Source: Comamonadaceae bacterium OS-1 (GTDB taxonomy: Bacteria; Pseudomonadota; Gammaproteobacteria; Burkholderiales; Burkholderiaceae_C). Taken from it: a stretch of DNA of 64,000 nt. Position numbers and translations under genes: made by a program. The stretch covers positions 2,480,001-2,544,000 of the forward strand of contig AP026969.1 of NCBI GenBank assembly GCA_027923965.1, read 5' to 3'. This document shows positions 52,497-61,166 of this stretch, piece by piece. The notes below the pieces were generated by a model that did not search any database, had not been told where the DNA came from, and saw only the letters and a list, made by a program, of their open reading frames with translations. The number at the start of each line of letters is the position of its first letter. Position 1 is the stretch's first letter.

Positions 52497-54619
52497 AGCG
52501 CATCTGATAATATTTCTTGCGCGCTAGAAATAAACTCGCTTCGGAGCGAGATCATTCCGGACTTATTTGTTTCAAATAGTATGCCTTGCTTGATTAATCG
52601 TTCAACACACTGATACAACTCCATCGAAGTAAAATCTGCATTTGAATGGCAAAGTGAGTCCATGGGTTTGTACATTGGTCTTGATGGTTTTTGATTAAAG
52701 TTTTCACCAATTGGCCAAAATCTTTTAAGAATTGCCTGATTCACTAAACGCAAAGGATCAGGCAAAGATTGACTGCTTTTCTGCTCTCCAATCGGAGCAA
52801 GAAAATTACTTATATCCGGAAAACTTGTCCCGCCGAGAATATAAACAGCACCACCACCCACCTCCGGAGAGACTTCGCAATCATATATTTTACAATTTAA
52901 AAATGTTACATCATCCAAATTCACAGGATGGAAAATACATCTTCGAAATGTACATTCATTAAATAAAAAACTTTTAATTAACTCATGCCCAATTTCAAGA
53001 TCAACTAAATTTAAACCTTCCGCTTCCGCCTCATTCAAACCGGAAGGGAGACAATGAATCAACTCAGAAGTTATTTCAATCTGCTCAGTGGCATCAAGAA
53101 ATGGCAGAGATTCTTTTAGACTGTTAAACAGTTGCCTTCTAGATGTTTCCGATCTAGGAGAGTAAGAGCGAACTGCGGGATCAATAAATCTTGGATCATC
53201 TCCCATCCAATCTTTTGCAACAAGAATATTAGCAGCCACATAATTTCCAAGAGCAAATTCATTGATGAATCCAATTTTATTTGGATCTTGTGCACTTCTA
53301 TCAAGAAGTGCATGACTAGCCAACTTATTTGCAATCTCTTCTCGACTTGGACGATCAGTAGCAGCATACTGAACTCTTGTAAAATCTATCGCCTTAGCCT
53401 GGTCGGTTAATAAGTATTTAACAATATAATCTCGATGTTCAGCGGTATATCCAATTGCCATCATATTTTTCGCAATCGCGCTTAAAATTTCCGCCTGTTC
53501 GTTCACACTCATCCTCAAATCTTGACGCTCCCTTTCTCGCTCCAACATATATTCAAAATAACTTTCAACAATTGCCTCTGGATGCAAAATCGCACTATCA
53601 AAGGTTAGCTCATCAATGCAACGCAAATATGACAATAGAACTGGGTTTGCCATCGCATCCATTCGCAGACCAGCTGAAGTCAATCGTGTTAATCGATCAG
53701 TTTTTAGCCAATCACTTACTTTTGGCTCTTGTATGCGAATGCGAACCACAGCAAATGACTCAGCATGCCTTTCGAGCCACTGATGGAATTCATCCCCATC
53801 AAATAGCACGGTTCGCCTCGTTGTAATAATAACTTTTGCACGTCCAGTTAGAAGCTCGCTGACCGTTTCAAGCATAGGTTCTTTGTTTTCAAATGCTCCT
53901 GTCTCATCATTTTTCCTCAAAAGTTCATCAAACCCATCTAGAATTGTTGCAACACGCCCATTTTTTATTTCTGTCTGAACCAAACTCGAACTAAGCAAAG
54001 GAAAACTTCTATCAATTTCGTCAAGCAAAATATAACGAAAAATGCGAGCCTGTCTATTTTTCGATAACTCCGCATATAAAGGCAAGTGCGCTTGATCATT
54101 TGCCAAAAGATTAACAATTTCAAGGGCCGTGCAAGTTTTTCCGAATCCAGCAGCAGCCTCAATTAGAAAAAGTATTGGCCCCAATTCGTCCATGCGACTT
54201 AGAACCTCTTCGGGAACGGTTAATACCCCATCTTTTCCATTAATTTGATATGGTGCATTTATATATGTATAACTTGCAGTCGGGCCATAAGGCGCAACGA
54301 GACTGCCCGAGAATTTTTTATAATCCTCTTGGAGTCGCTGCCTTGTGGAATCGACAGAGAAAAATCCCCTAAATAACTCTGCTTCAGTAACTTCTGGGGA
54401 GGTTACCAATCGTACTGTGCATGCGTATCCTAAGCTCGTAAATTCGTTAAAAACATTATCGGTATCAGAATTATCCCAAAGCTTAACTATTTCCGCATTA
54501 TCAAAATATCCGGTTTTTATCGTAAACACCAAAAAACCATCACTCGCATTATCTTTAACAAGATGAAATCCGTATCTACGATAAACATCGACTAGTTTTG
54601 GTTTAAGTGCGATATCCAA
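52493..54619 (-). CDS. NACHT-like STAND NTPase with pentapeptide-like C-terminal region, first gene of the island operon
   Basis: A 708-residue NTPase. Residues 1-125 form an unassigned N-terminal domain. The NTPase core has Walker A EAAAGFGKT (about 155-162), Walker B TILDGFDEL (225-233, with the DGxDE form typical of NACHT) and an ITTRRT sensor (265-270). A helical region follows, and residues 551-582 (FLFNECTFRRCIFHPVNLDD onward) show a five-residue periodicity like pentapeptide repeats. The start is TTG at 54619, supported by GGGAGAG just upstream; no ATG lies nearby. STAND NTPases in bacteria often sense phage proteins and activate an effector; here the effector candidate is the coupled RelA/SpoT protein. 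AT-rich composition unlike its neighbours. Confidence 0.85.
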   Translation of the reverse strand: MDIALKPKLVDVYRRYGFHLVKDNASDGFLVFTIKTGYFDNAEIVKLWDNSDTDNVFNEFTSLGYACTVRLVTSPEVTEAELFRGFFSVDSTRQRLQEDYKKFSGSLVAPYGPTASYTYINAPYQINGKDGVLTVPEEVLSRMDELGPILFLIEAAAGFGKTCTALEIVNLLANDQAHLPLYAELSKNRQARIFRYILLDEIDRSFPLLSSSLVQTEIKNGRVATILDGFDELLRKNDETGAFENKEPMLETVSELLTGRAKVIITTRRTVLFDGDEFHQWLERHAESFAVVRIRIQEPKVSDWLKTDRLTRLTSAGLRMDAMANPVLLSYLRCIDELTFDSAILHPEAIVESYFEYMLERERERQDLRMSVNEQAEILSAIAKNMMAIGYTAEHRDYIVKYLLTDQAKAIDFTRVQYAATDRPSREEIANKLASHALLDRSAQDPNKIGFINEFALGNYVAANILVAKDWMGDDPRFIDPAVRSYSPRSETSRRQLFNSLKESLPFLDATEQIEITSELIHCLPSGLNEAEAEGLNLVDLEIGHELIKSFLFNECTFRRCIFHPVNLDDVTFLNCKIYDCEVSPEVGGGAVYILGGTSFPDISNFLAPIGEQKSSQSLPDPLRLVNQAILKRFWPIGENFNQKPSRPMYKPMDSLCHSNADFTSMELYQCVERLIKQGILFETNKSGMISLRSEFISSAQEILSDAL

Positions 54620-55074
54620 TTTCTCTCCCGTGGGTTTGAAGCAAATGCCTTATGTGGCGGGCGACAGGTGCATTAGTGCAAACACACATGTTTGGGCACG
54701 CGTGACCCAGATGTATGTCAATACCCGGCACCTAATGTTACAGATAGTATCAAGCACAAACCATTGTTTGACACACAACATTTAGTGGCGTGAATTTGAT
54801 CCCAAGAAATTCTAGGCATGACGGCACTGTCCCTTCACGTACTTCTGCCATCGTCAAGCAAAGCATGCTCAGGACCTCAACATTGAGGTGATGTGCTGGA
54901 GGCATAACGGCACTCCGGCCGTTGATGCTGTTACAGAGATATCGGTGGCCCGTAACGCCAACCACCGAGGGGTCGAGATCTATGAAAAATAGGTTTTAGC
55001 GCTTATTTATCAAGCGTTCATAGCTATATTTTTAGTAGCTAAATGTACATAAGCATCCAACAATTTGCATAGCC
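54620..55074. other. 455-base leader/boundary region of the island
   Basis: No gene is convincing. Short direct repeats GGCATGACGGCACT / GGCATAACGGCACT occur at about 54815 and 54900. A plus-strand frame ending ...GVEIYEK-stop (about 54815-54989) and a minus-strand frame both look too short and featureless to call. The NACHT promoter should lie near 54640-54780. A dispersed repeat closes the region. Confidence 0.5.
54983..55042 (+). repeat. Dispersed two-hairpin repeat beside intact prpE
   Basis: Contains ATAGGTTTTAGCGCTTATTT, ATCAAGCGTTCATAGCTATA and TTTTTAGTAGC. It occupies the same position relative to prpE as 51079-51138 relative to the prpE fragment. Confidence 0.8.
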
Positions 55075-56973
55075 CTACCTAGCGGCAACCAGCTCCTTGA
55101 TCTGCTGCAGGGCCGACGGGTCGTCCATGGTGGTGAGGTCGCCGGGGTCGCGGCCTTCGCACACGGCTTGCACGGCGCGGCGCAGCAGTTTGCCGCTGCG
55201 GGTTTTGGGCAGCACGCTGACGAAGGTGACGCGGGCCGGGCGGGCCACGGCCCCCAGGTCTTTGTCAACGATGCGCATTACCTCGGCCTCTAACTGTGCG
55301 CGGGCGGCATCGTCGTTGAGCAGGCTGGCATCTTTGACCACGGCAAACGCCATGGCCACCTGGCCCTTGAGCGCGTCGGCCACGCCCACCACCGCCACCT
55401 CGGAGATATTCGGGTGGGCGGCAATGCTTTCTTCGATCTCGCGGGTGCCCAGGCGGTGCCCGGCCACGTTGATCACGTCGTCGGTACGGCCCAGGATGAA
55501 GAAATAGCCGTCGGCATCGCGCACACCCCAGTCAAAGGTGCTGTAGACCATTTTGCCGGGCACGCTGGACCAGTAGGTTTGCACAAAGCGGGCATCGTCG
55601 CGCCACACGGTTTGCAGGCAGCCGGGGGGCAGCGGGCCTTCGATGGCGACCACGCCCTTCTGGTTGGGGCCGGTGAGTTCTTCGCCAGTGGCGTCGTCCA
55701 GCAGCTTGACGTTGTAGCCGTACACCGCCTTGCCCGGCGAGCCAAACTTGGTGGGGGCCGACTCCACGCCGTTGCACAGGGCCAGGATGGGCCAGCCGGT
55801 TTCGGTCTGCCAGTAGTTGTCGATGATGGGTTTGCCCAGGGCCTGGCTGATCCAGGTGGCGGTGGGCTCGTCCAGCGGCTCCCCGGCCAAAAACAGCGCG
55901 CGCAGGCTGGACAGGTCGTACTTCGCCATCAGCGCCGGGTCTTGCTTCTTGAGCACCCGCACGGCGGTGGGCGCGCTGAACATCACCGTGGCCTGGTACT
56001 TCTCGACCAGGCTCCACCAGATGCCGCCGTCGGGCCGGGTGGGCAGGCCCTCGTACAAAATAGTGGCCATGCCGCCGATCAGCGGGCCGTAGATGATGTA
56101 GCTGTGGCCCACCACCCAGCCGATGTCGCTGGTGCAAAAAAAGGTTTCGCCCGGCTTGCCGCCGTAGATGTGCTGGAGGCTGGCGGCCAGCGCCACCGCG
56201 TAGCCGCCGGTGTCGCGCTGCACGCCTTTGGGCTTGCCGGTGGTGCCGCTGGTGTACAGGGTGTAGCTGGTGTGCGTGGCATCGACCCAGGCGCAGGGGA
56301 CTACCGTTTCCAGGTGTTTTTGCCGCTCTGCGCCCCACAGATGGTCACGACCAGCTACCAGATCCATAGCAACCAGACCCCGATCCACCAGCAGCACAGC
56401 GCCAGGTTTGTGCTTGGACAGGCGAATGGCTTCGTCCAGCAGCGGCTTGTAGGCCACGGCCTTGCCGCCGCGCGAACCGGCATCGGCGCTGACGATCACC
56501 ACCGGCTCGGCGTCTTCGATGCGCGAGGCCAGCGCGCCCGAGGCAAAGCCGCCAAACACCACCGAGTGGATGGCCCCGATGCGGGCGCAGGCCAGCATGG
56601 CAAACGCGGCCTCGGCCACCATCGGCATGTAGACCAGCACACGGTCGCCCTTGGTTACGCCCAGGCCCAGCAGCACGGCGGCCATGCGCTGGACTTCGGC
56701 GTGTAACTGGCGAAAGCTATAAACGGTTTCTTCGCCGGTCTCGGTGGACACAAAAATCAGCGCCCGTTGGTCGGCCCGGTCTGCAAGGTGCCGGTCGACC
56801 GCGTTGTGGCACAGGTTGGTGGTGCCGCCCACGAACCATTTGGCAAACGGCGGATTGCTGTAATCGCACACCTGCTGAGGCGGGGTTTGCCAGTCGATCA
56901 GCTTGGCCTGCTCGCCCCAGAATGCATCGCGCTCGCTGAGGGAGCGTTGGTAAAAGTCTGCATACGCCTGCAT
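55075..56973 (-). CDS. prpE: Propionate-CoA ligase
   Basis: A 632-residue acyl-adenylate synthetase activating propionate to propionyl-CoA. Early residues YADFYQRSLSERDAFWGEQA and SNPPFAKWFVGGTTNLCHNA are PrpE-like. The adenylate motifs are YTSGTTGKPKGVQRDTGG, NYWQTETGWPI, DWGVRDADGYFFILGRTDDV and the acetylatable lysine in PKTRSGKLLRR. ATG at 56973 is chosen since GGAG lies 7 bases upstream; an earlier in-frame ATG at 57006 falls inside a palindromic operator. It is divergent from bktB and shares a control region with it. Its product feeds the propionyl-CoA carboxylase operon at 32-41 kb. Confidence 0.95.
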   Translation of the reverse strand: MQAYADFYQRSLSERDAFWGEQAKLIDWQTPPQQVCDYSNPPFAKWFVGGTTNLCHNAVDRHLADRADQRALIFVSTETGEETVYSFRQLHAEVQRMAAVLLGLGVTKGDRVLVYMPMVAEAAFAMLACARIGAIHSVVFGGFASGALASRIEDAEPVVIVSADAGSRGGKAVAYKPLLDEAIRLSKHKPGAVLLVDRGLVAMDLVAGRDHLWGAERQKHLETVVPCAWVDATHTSYTLYTSGTTGKPKGVQRDTGGYAVALAASLQHIYGGKPGETFFCTSDIGWVVGHSYIIYGPLIGGMATILYEGLPTRPDGGIWWSLVEKYQATVMFSAPTAVRVLKKQDPALMAKYDLSSLRALFLAGEPLDEPTATWISQALGKPIIDNYWQTETGWPILALCNGVESAPTKFGSPGKAVYGYNVKLLDDATGEELTGPNQKGVVAIEGPLPPGCLQTVWRDDARFVQTYWSSVPGKMVYSTFDWGVRDADGYFFILGRTDDVINVAGHRLGTREIEESIAAHPNISEVAVVGVADALKGQVAMAFAVVKDASLLNDDAARAQLEAEVMRIVDKDLGAVARPARVTFVSVLPKTRSGKLLRRAVQAVCEGRDPGDLTTMDDPSALQQIKELVAAR

Positions 56974-56998
56974 ATTTGTCTCCGGTTTGTGTGAATTT

Positions 56999-57022
56999 GC
57001 ATTCATAATTATGAATGCAGAA
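56999..57022. promoter_or_regulatory. Palindromic operator between prpE and bktB
   Basis: GCATTCATAATTATGAATGC is a perfect 20-base palindrome followed by AGAA. It matches 21 of 24 positions at 41077-41100 upstream of mcm/gntR. It lies 26 bases before the prpE ATG and 78 before bktB. Confidence 0.8.
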
Positions 57023-57099
57023 CTGGCTGGAAACTGACTTTGACAGCCTTCCCTGGCATCCCTCCCCTCCCATCTGTCTTACTTTTACAAGGAATTTCC

Positions 57100-58284
57100 A
57101 TGGCCCGCGAAGTTGTTGTTGTTAGCGCCGTACGTACCGCGATCGGAACCTTTGGCGGCAGCCTGAAGGACATTCCGCCCATCGACCTGGCCGCCCAGGT
57201 GGTGCGCGAGTCGCTGCTGCGCGCCCAGACCGAGGGGGCCGACGTGGGCCATGTGGTGTTTGGCCATGTGGTGAACACCGAGCCGCGCGACATGTATTTA
57301 TCGCGCGCGGCCGCCGTGCTGGGCGGTTGCGGCGAGGGCACGCCCGCCTACAACGTGAACCGCCTGTGCGGCTCGGGCCTGCAGGCCATCGTCAACGCGG
57401 CGCAAAGCATTTTGCTGGGCGATGCCGAGATCGCCATTGGCGGCGGGGCTGAAAACATGACCCGTGCGCCCTACGCCGCCCTCAGCGCCCGCTGGGGCAT
57501 GCGCATGGGCGACGCCAAGCTGACCGACATGATGATCGGTGCGCTGCACGACCCCTTCCACAACATCCACATGGGGGTGACCGCCGAGAACATCGCCAAA
57601 AAATGGGGCATCAGCCGCGAAGACCAGGACGCGCTGGCGGTAGAAAGCCACCACCGCGCCGAACGCGCCACCGCCGCCGGGTACTTCACCAGCCAGATCA
57701 CCCCCGTGGTGCTGAAAAGCAAAAAAGGCGACACCCAGTTTGCCAGCGACGAGCACTTCCGCACCGGTGTGACCCTGGCCGACATGGCCAAACTCAAGCC
57801 CGCCTTCGCCAAGGAAAACGGCACCGTCACCGCCGGTAACGCCTCGGGCATCAACGATGCCGCCGCCGCCGTGGTGCTGATGGACGCGGCCACCGCCAAA
57901 GCCCGGGGCCTGCAGCCGCTGGCGCGCCTGGTGGCCTACGCCCACGCCGGGGTGGACCCGCAGTACATGGGCATCGGCCCGGTGCCCGCCACCCGCCTGG
58001 CGCTGCAAAAAGCCGGGCTCACAGTGCAAGACCTGGACGTGATCGAGGCCAATGAAGCCTTTGCCGCGCAGGCCTGCGCCGTGAGCCGCGACCTGGGCCT
58101 GGACCCGGCCAAGGTGAACCCCAATGGCTCGGGCATCTCGCTGGGCCACCCCATCGGCGCCACCGGCGCGCTGATCACCGTCAAAGCCCTGTACGAGCTG
58201 CAACGCATCCAGGGCCGCTACGCGCTGGTGACCATGTGCATCGGCGGCGGCCAGGGCATTGCGGCAATTTTCGAGCGCTGCTGA
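57100..58284 (+). CDS. bktB: Beta-ketothiolase BktB
   Basis: A 394-residue thiolase. The nucleophile is Cys90 in NRLCGSGLQAI; the second catalytic pair is in GHPIGATGA (His) and CIGGGQGIA (Cys). Its phrases (REVVVVSAVRTAIGTFGGSL, EPRDMYL, MGIGPVPATRLAL) closely resemble Ralstonia BktB, which condenses acetyl-CoA with propionyl-CoA for 3-hydroxyvalerate units. The start is ATG at 57100 with AAGGA 6 bases upstream. Divergence from prpE and the shared operator suggest co-regulation by propionate. Confidence 0.95.
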   Translation: MAREVVVVSAVRTAIGTFGGSLKDIPPIDLAAQVVRESLLRAQTEGADVGHVVFGHVVNTEPRDMYLSRAAAVLGGCGEGTPAYNVNRLCGSGLQAIVNAAQSILLGDAEIAIGGGAENMTRAPYAALSARWGMRMGDAKLTDMMIGALHDPFHNIHMGVTAENIAKKWGISREDQDALAVESHHRAERATAAGYFTSQITPVVLKSKKGDTQFASDEHFRTGVTLADMAKLKPAFAKENGTVTAGNASGINDAAAAVVLMDAATAKARGLQPLARLVAYAHAGVDPQYMGIGPVPATRLALQKAGLTVQDLDVIEANEAFAAQACAVSRDLGLDPAKVNPNGSGISLGHPIGATGALITVKALYELQRIQGRYALVTMCIGGGQGIAAIFERC

Positions 58285-58287
58285 TCG

Positions 58288-58839
58288 GTGCAAGTTGCCT
58301 GCGTCAACATCGGCACCGCGCGTCCGCTGATGGCCGGTGGGCGGCGCGTGCTGTCGGGCATTGGCAAGCACGCGGTGACTGGACCGGTAGCTGTGGGCCC
58401 GTTGGGGCTGGCGGGCGATGAGCAGGCCGATCTCAGCGTGCACGGCGGGCTGGACAAGGCGGTGTACGCCTACCCTGGCGCGCACTACGCCTTCTGGCAA
58501 GCCCAGCGGCAGGCCCAGGGTGTCAGCCTGTTTGACGAAGATTTGCCACCCGGCTTTATGGGCGAGAACCTGACGCTGCACGGCCTGCTGGAGGCCGAGG
58601 TGTGGGTGGGCGACACCCTGCATTTCCCCGACTGCAGCCTGCGCGTCACCGAGCCGCGCCAGCCCTGCTTCAAGTTCAACGCGGTGATGGGCTACGGCGG
58701 GGCTGCGCGCGACATGCTACGCAGTGGTGCCTGCGGGTTTTATCTGGCGGTGGTGGGGCCCGGCAGCATCGCCGCGGGACAGACCTTTACGCTGGAGCCG
58801 GGGGGTAGACACCTGCCGATAGCTGGCCTGCAACGCTGA
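58288..58839 (+). CDS. MOSC domain protein (YiiM type)
   Basis: A 183-residue protein starting with GTG three bases after bktB. LGLAGDEQADLSVHGGLDKAVYAYPGAHY is the MOSC hallmark, and the Cys in EPRQPCFKFN corresponds to the conserved sulfur- or cofactor-binding Cys. YiiM-type proteins act with molybdenum cofactor in reducing N-hydroxylated compounds. Tight spacing suggests co-transcription with bktB, with no obvious functional link. Confidence 0.9.
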   Translation: MQVACVNIGTARPLMAGGRRVLSGIGKHAVTGPVAVGPLGLAGDEQADLSVHGGLDKAVYAYPGAHYAFWQAQRQAQGVSLFDEDLPPGFMGENLTLHGLLEAEVWVGDTLHFPDCSLRVTEPRQPCFKFNAVMGYGGAARDMLRSGACGFYLAVVGPGSIAAGQTFTLEPGGRHLPIAGLQR

Positions 58840-58992
58840 GCTGGCGCGGGTGGGCAACGGGCCGGGTTTTATTTCAAAAAATAGCGGGCTCACCCCTCCC
58901 GTCCCAAAGGCTCATGGAGTAGCATCGCTCAGGCCCACAGGCATCCCGCGGGTGCTGTGGCGGCGTCCATTGCTCATACCACTCTTAGGCCT

Positions 58993-59958
58993 ATGCGACT
59001 AGCCGAACCCATGCAGGGCACCGACCAGGCCCTCCAGATCCTTTGCCACGGCATGGATTTCACGCCGGTCCCTTTGCTCGTCTCCAAGGTCACGAGCCCA
59101 GCCAACAAGGCGGCTGGGGGCCACCGCAGGCAGTTCTTTCTGAACAAGGCATTTACCGACCAGCTGGGTTACACCCTGGCCGACATCCCCGACACCGATA
59201 GCTGGTTCAACAAAGCCTACCCCGACCCCGACTACCGGGCCAGCGTGATCGCCGGGTGGCAAAAAAAAATCGAAGAGAGCCTGGAAAAAGGCCTTCCTAC
59301 CGCCGAATTGCAGGCGCTGGTGCAGTGTAAAAACGGCGACAAGCGCTGGTTCATCGTCACCGTGGAACTCGCCTCGCCGCTCTGGCCCGACTACTACATG
59401 GTGGCGTTTCGCGACGTGCATGAGCTCTGCCACGCCCTGGAAGAAAACAACCGCCTGTCGCGCACCGACACCCTGACCGGCCTGCCCAACCGGCGCGAAG
59501 CCCAGGAGCGGCTGGAGCACGAGTGGCGACGCTACCAGCGGGTGGAGTCGGAGTTTTCGGTCCTGCTGTGCGACATCGACCACTTCAAAAGCGTGAACGA
59601 CCAGCTCGGCCACCCTGCGGGCGACATGGCCTTGCGCGCCGTGGCCCAGCAACTCGCCCAAACCTGCCGCACGGTGGACTGCGTGAGCCGCTGGGGCGGG
59701 GAAGAGTTCCTCATCATCCTGCCCGCCACCCCGATCCACCATGCCGCCGACCTGGCCGAACGCCTGCGCTGCAACATCGCCGCACGCACCATCGACGCAG
59801 GCCGCAGCCAGCTCTCGCTGCGCCTGAGCATCGGCTGTGCCAGCATGCTGCCGCGCCAAAGCATCGACCTGCTGATCGACCGCGCCGACACCGCCCTCTA
59901 CCGTGCCAAGGCCACGGGCCGCAACCGGGTCTGTACCGCACTGATCCACGCCGTATGA
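58993..59958 (+). CDS. PAS-GGDEF diguanylate cyclase
   Basis: A 321-residue soluble protein with a PAS-like N-terminal half (FFLNKAFTDQLGYTLADIPD, ELQALVQCKNGDKRWF) and a GGDEF domain with the active variant SRWGGEEFLIILP, DIDHFKSVNDQLGH and DTALYRAKATGRNR. It makes c-di-GMP. ATG at 58993 is preferred; a GTG at 58957 is in frame. Its stop overlaps the ATG of the BLUF gene (ATGA), so light sensing and c-di-GMP synthesis are translationally coupled. No I-site (RxxD) is evident five residues before GGEEF. Confidence 0.9.
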   Translation: MRLAEPMQGTDQALQILCHGMDFTPVPLLVSKVTSPANKAAGGHRRQFFLNKAFTDQLGYTLADIPDTDSWFNKAYPDPDYRASVIAGWQKKIEESLEKGLPTAELQALVQCKNGDKRWFIVTVELASPLWPDYYMVAFRDVHELCHALEENNRLSRTDTLTGLPNRREAQERLEHEWRRYQRVESEFSVLLCDIDHFKSVNDQLGHPAGDMALRAVAQQLAQTCRTVDCVSRWGGEEFLIILPATPIHHAADLAERLRCNIAARTIDAGRSQLSLRLSIGCASMLPRQSIDLLIDRADTALYRAKATGRNRVCTALIHAV

Positions 59959-60380
59959 ACCCACTTCTCAGCCTGGTGTATGTCAGCTCTGCCCACCAGC
60001 CCTTGGGCGAGCCCGAACTGGAGCAGTTGCTGCACAAAGCCCGCGACCGCAACCAGCAAAACGCGCTGACCGGCGTGCTGCTCTACAACGGTGGCAACTT
60101 CATGCAGTACCTCGAAGGACCGTCCCAGGCCCTGCAAGAGACCTACCGGCGTATCGCTTGCGACCCCCTGCACCACAATGTGATTGAACTGCTTCTGGAG
60201 CCGATTGCCGAGCGCAGCTACTCGCGCTGGGACATGGGTCTCGCACGGCCCACAGCGTCTGAAATGCTGGCCTTGTCTACCGCCGGCTGGAAGCAGACCG
60301 CTGGCGGCGTGGTCCCCGCGCAGGACACCCCGGTAGGCATCTTGTTGCTGCACAGCTTCTGGCAAACGGCCCAGCGCTAA
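59955..60380 (+). CDS. BLUF-domain blue-light photoreceptor
   Basis: A 141-residue single-domain BLUF flavoprotein. All photocycle residues are at the spacing found in AppA: Tyr9, Asn33, Gln51, Trp92 and Met94, each exactly 12 less than AppA Tyr21, Asn45, Gln63, Trp104 and Met106. NFMQYLEGP is the signature around the glutamine. It overlaps the diguanylate cyclase gene by 4 bases, and short BLUF proteins usually act by binding a partner, so the cyclase is the likely one (inference). Confidence 0.94.
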   Translation: MNPLLSLVYVSSAHQPLGEPELEQLLHKARDRNQQNALTGVLLYNGGNFMQYLEGPSQALQETYRRIACDPLHHNVIELLLEPIAERSYSRWDMGLARPTASEMLALSTAGWKQTAGGVVPAQDTPVGILLLHSFWQTAQR

Positions 60381-60395
60381 CCCCTACTTTTTTCC

Positions 60396-61094
60396 ATGAA
60401 AACCATCGGCCTCATCGGCGGCATGAGCTGGGAATCGACCATTCCCTACTACCGCCAGATCAACGAAACCGTCAAACAGCAGCTCGGCGGCCTGCACTCG
60501 GCCAAGATCATTCTGTTCAGCGTCGATTTCTTCGAGATCGAACGCCTGCAGCACGCAGGCGACTGGGATGCTGCCGGGGCCGTATTGGCCGATGCCGCCC
60601 GCGCCCTGGCGCGCGCCGGGGCCGACGGCCTGGTGCTGTGCACCAACACCATGCACAAGGTGGCGGCCGCCATCGAGGCCGCCGTGGCCATCCCGCTGCT
60701 GCACATCGCCGACCCCACCGCCACGGCCATCCAGGCAGCGGGTTTCACCAGCATCGGCCTGCTCGGCACGCGCTTCACCATGGAGCAGGACTTTTACCGT
60801 GCCCGCCTGGAAACCCGCCACGGCCTGCGCGTGCTGGTGCCCGACGCGCCCAGCCGCGACACCGTGCACCGCATCATTTACCAAGAGTTGTGCCTGGGCC
60901 AGACCCGGCCTGCCTCGCGCGAAGCCTACCGGGCCATCATGGCGCAGCTGGTGGCCCAGGGCGCGCAGGCCATCATTCTGGGCTGCACCGAAATAGGCCT
61001 GCTGGTGGATGCCAGCGACAGCAGCGTGCCGCTGTTTGACACCACCGCCATCCACGCCGTCAGCGCGGCACAGTGGGCATTGCAGGCAGCTTAA
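60396..61094 (+). CDS. Aspartate/glutamate racemase family protein
   Basis: A 232-residue racemase of the YgeA/RacX type. The two catalytic cysteines are in LCTNTMHK and LGCTEIGLL, with IGLIGGMSWEST at the N-terminus. It acts without a cofactor on Asp, Glu or other amino acids; the substrate is not predictable. It is 15 bases after the BLUF gene on the same strand. Confidence 0.92.
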   Translation: MKTIGLIGGMSWESTIPYYRQINETVKQQLGGLHSAKIILFSVDFFEIERLQHAGDWDAAGAVLADAARALARAGADGLVLCTNTMHKVAAAIEAAVAIPLLHIADPTATAIQAAGFTSIGLLGTRFTMEQDFYRARLETRHGLRVLVPDAPSRDTVHRIIYQELCLGQTRPASREAYRAIMAQLVAQGAQAIILGCTEIGLLVDASDSSVPLFDTTAIHAVSAAQWALQAA

Positions 61095-61100
61095 TTTTTA

Positions 61101-61166
61101 AGCCAAAAGTGCCTCTGGCGCTTATTCCATCAGCGTAAGAAGCTACTAAATCAGTAGCAACCCTTT
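61101..61166 (+). repeat. Dispersed two-hairpin repeat
   Basis: Contains GTGCCTCTGGCGCTTATTCC, ATCAGCGTAAGAAGCTACTA and AATCAGTAGCAACCCTTT. The stop of the minus-strand dut gene (plus TTA, 61165-61167) is at its edge. It separates convergent genes. Confidence 0.88.

Larger units (their letters stand above)
51458..55074 (-). mobile_element. AT-rich island with NACHT NTPase and RelA/SpoT genes (inferred insertion)
   Basis: The composition drops sharply from the GC-rich chromosome to AT-rich DNA exactly between the two copies of the prpE 3' end. It contains two overlapping genes and a leader region. No integrase, transposase, tRNA or tail genes are visible. The island is taken to be horizontally acquired defence-type cargo whose arrival left a second prpE terminus. 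Confidence 0.7.

Noticed and set aside
54750..54965. 71-codon minus-strand frame upstream of the NACHT gene
   Set aside because: No start signal, no family, and it overlaps a better explained boundary region.
56320..56375. Possible third in-frame copy of the dispersed repeat, in prpE
   Set aside because: Only the AGCTAC...ATAGCAACC half resembles the repeat, and the encoded residues align normally with PrpE, so chance is likely.
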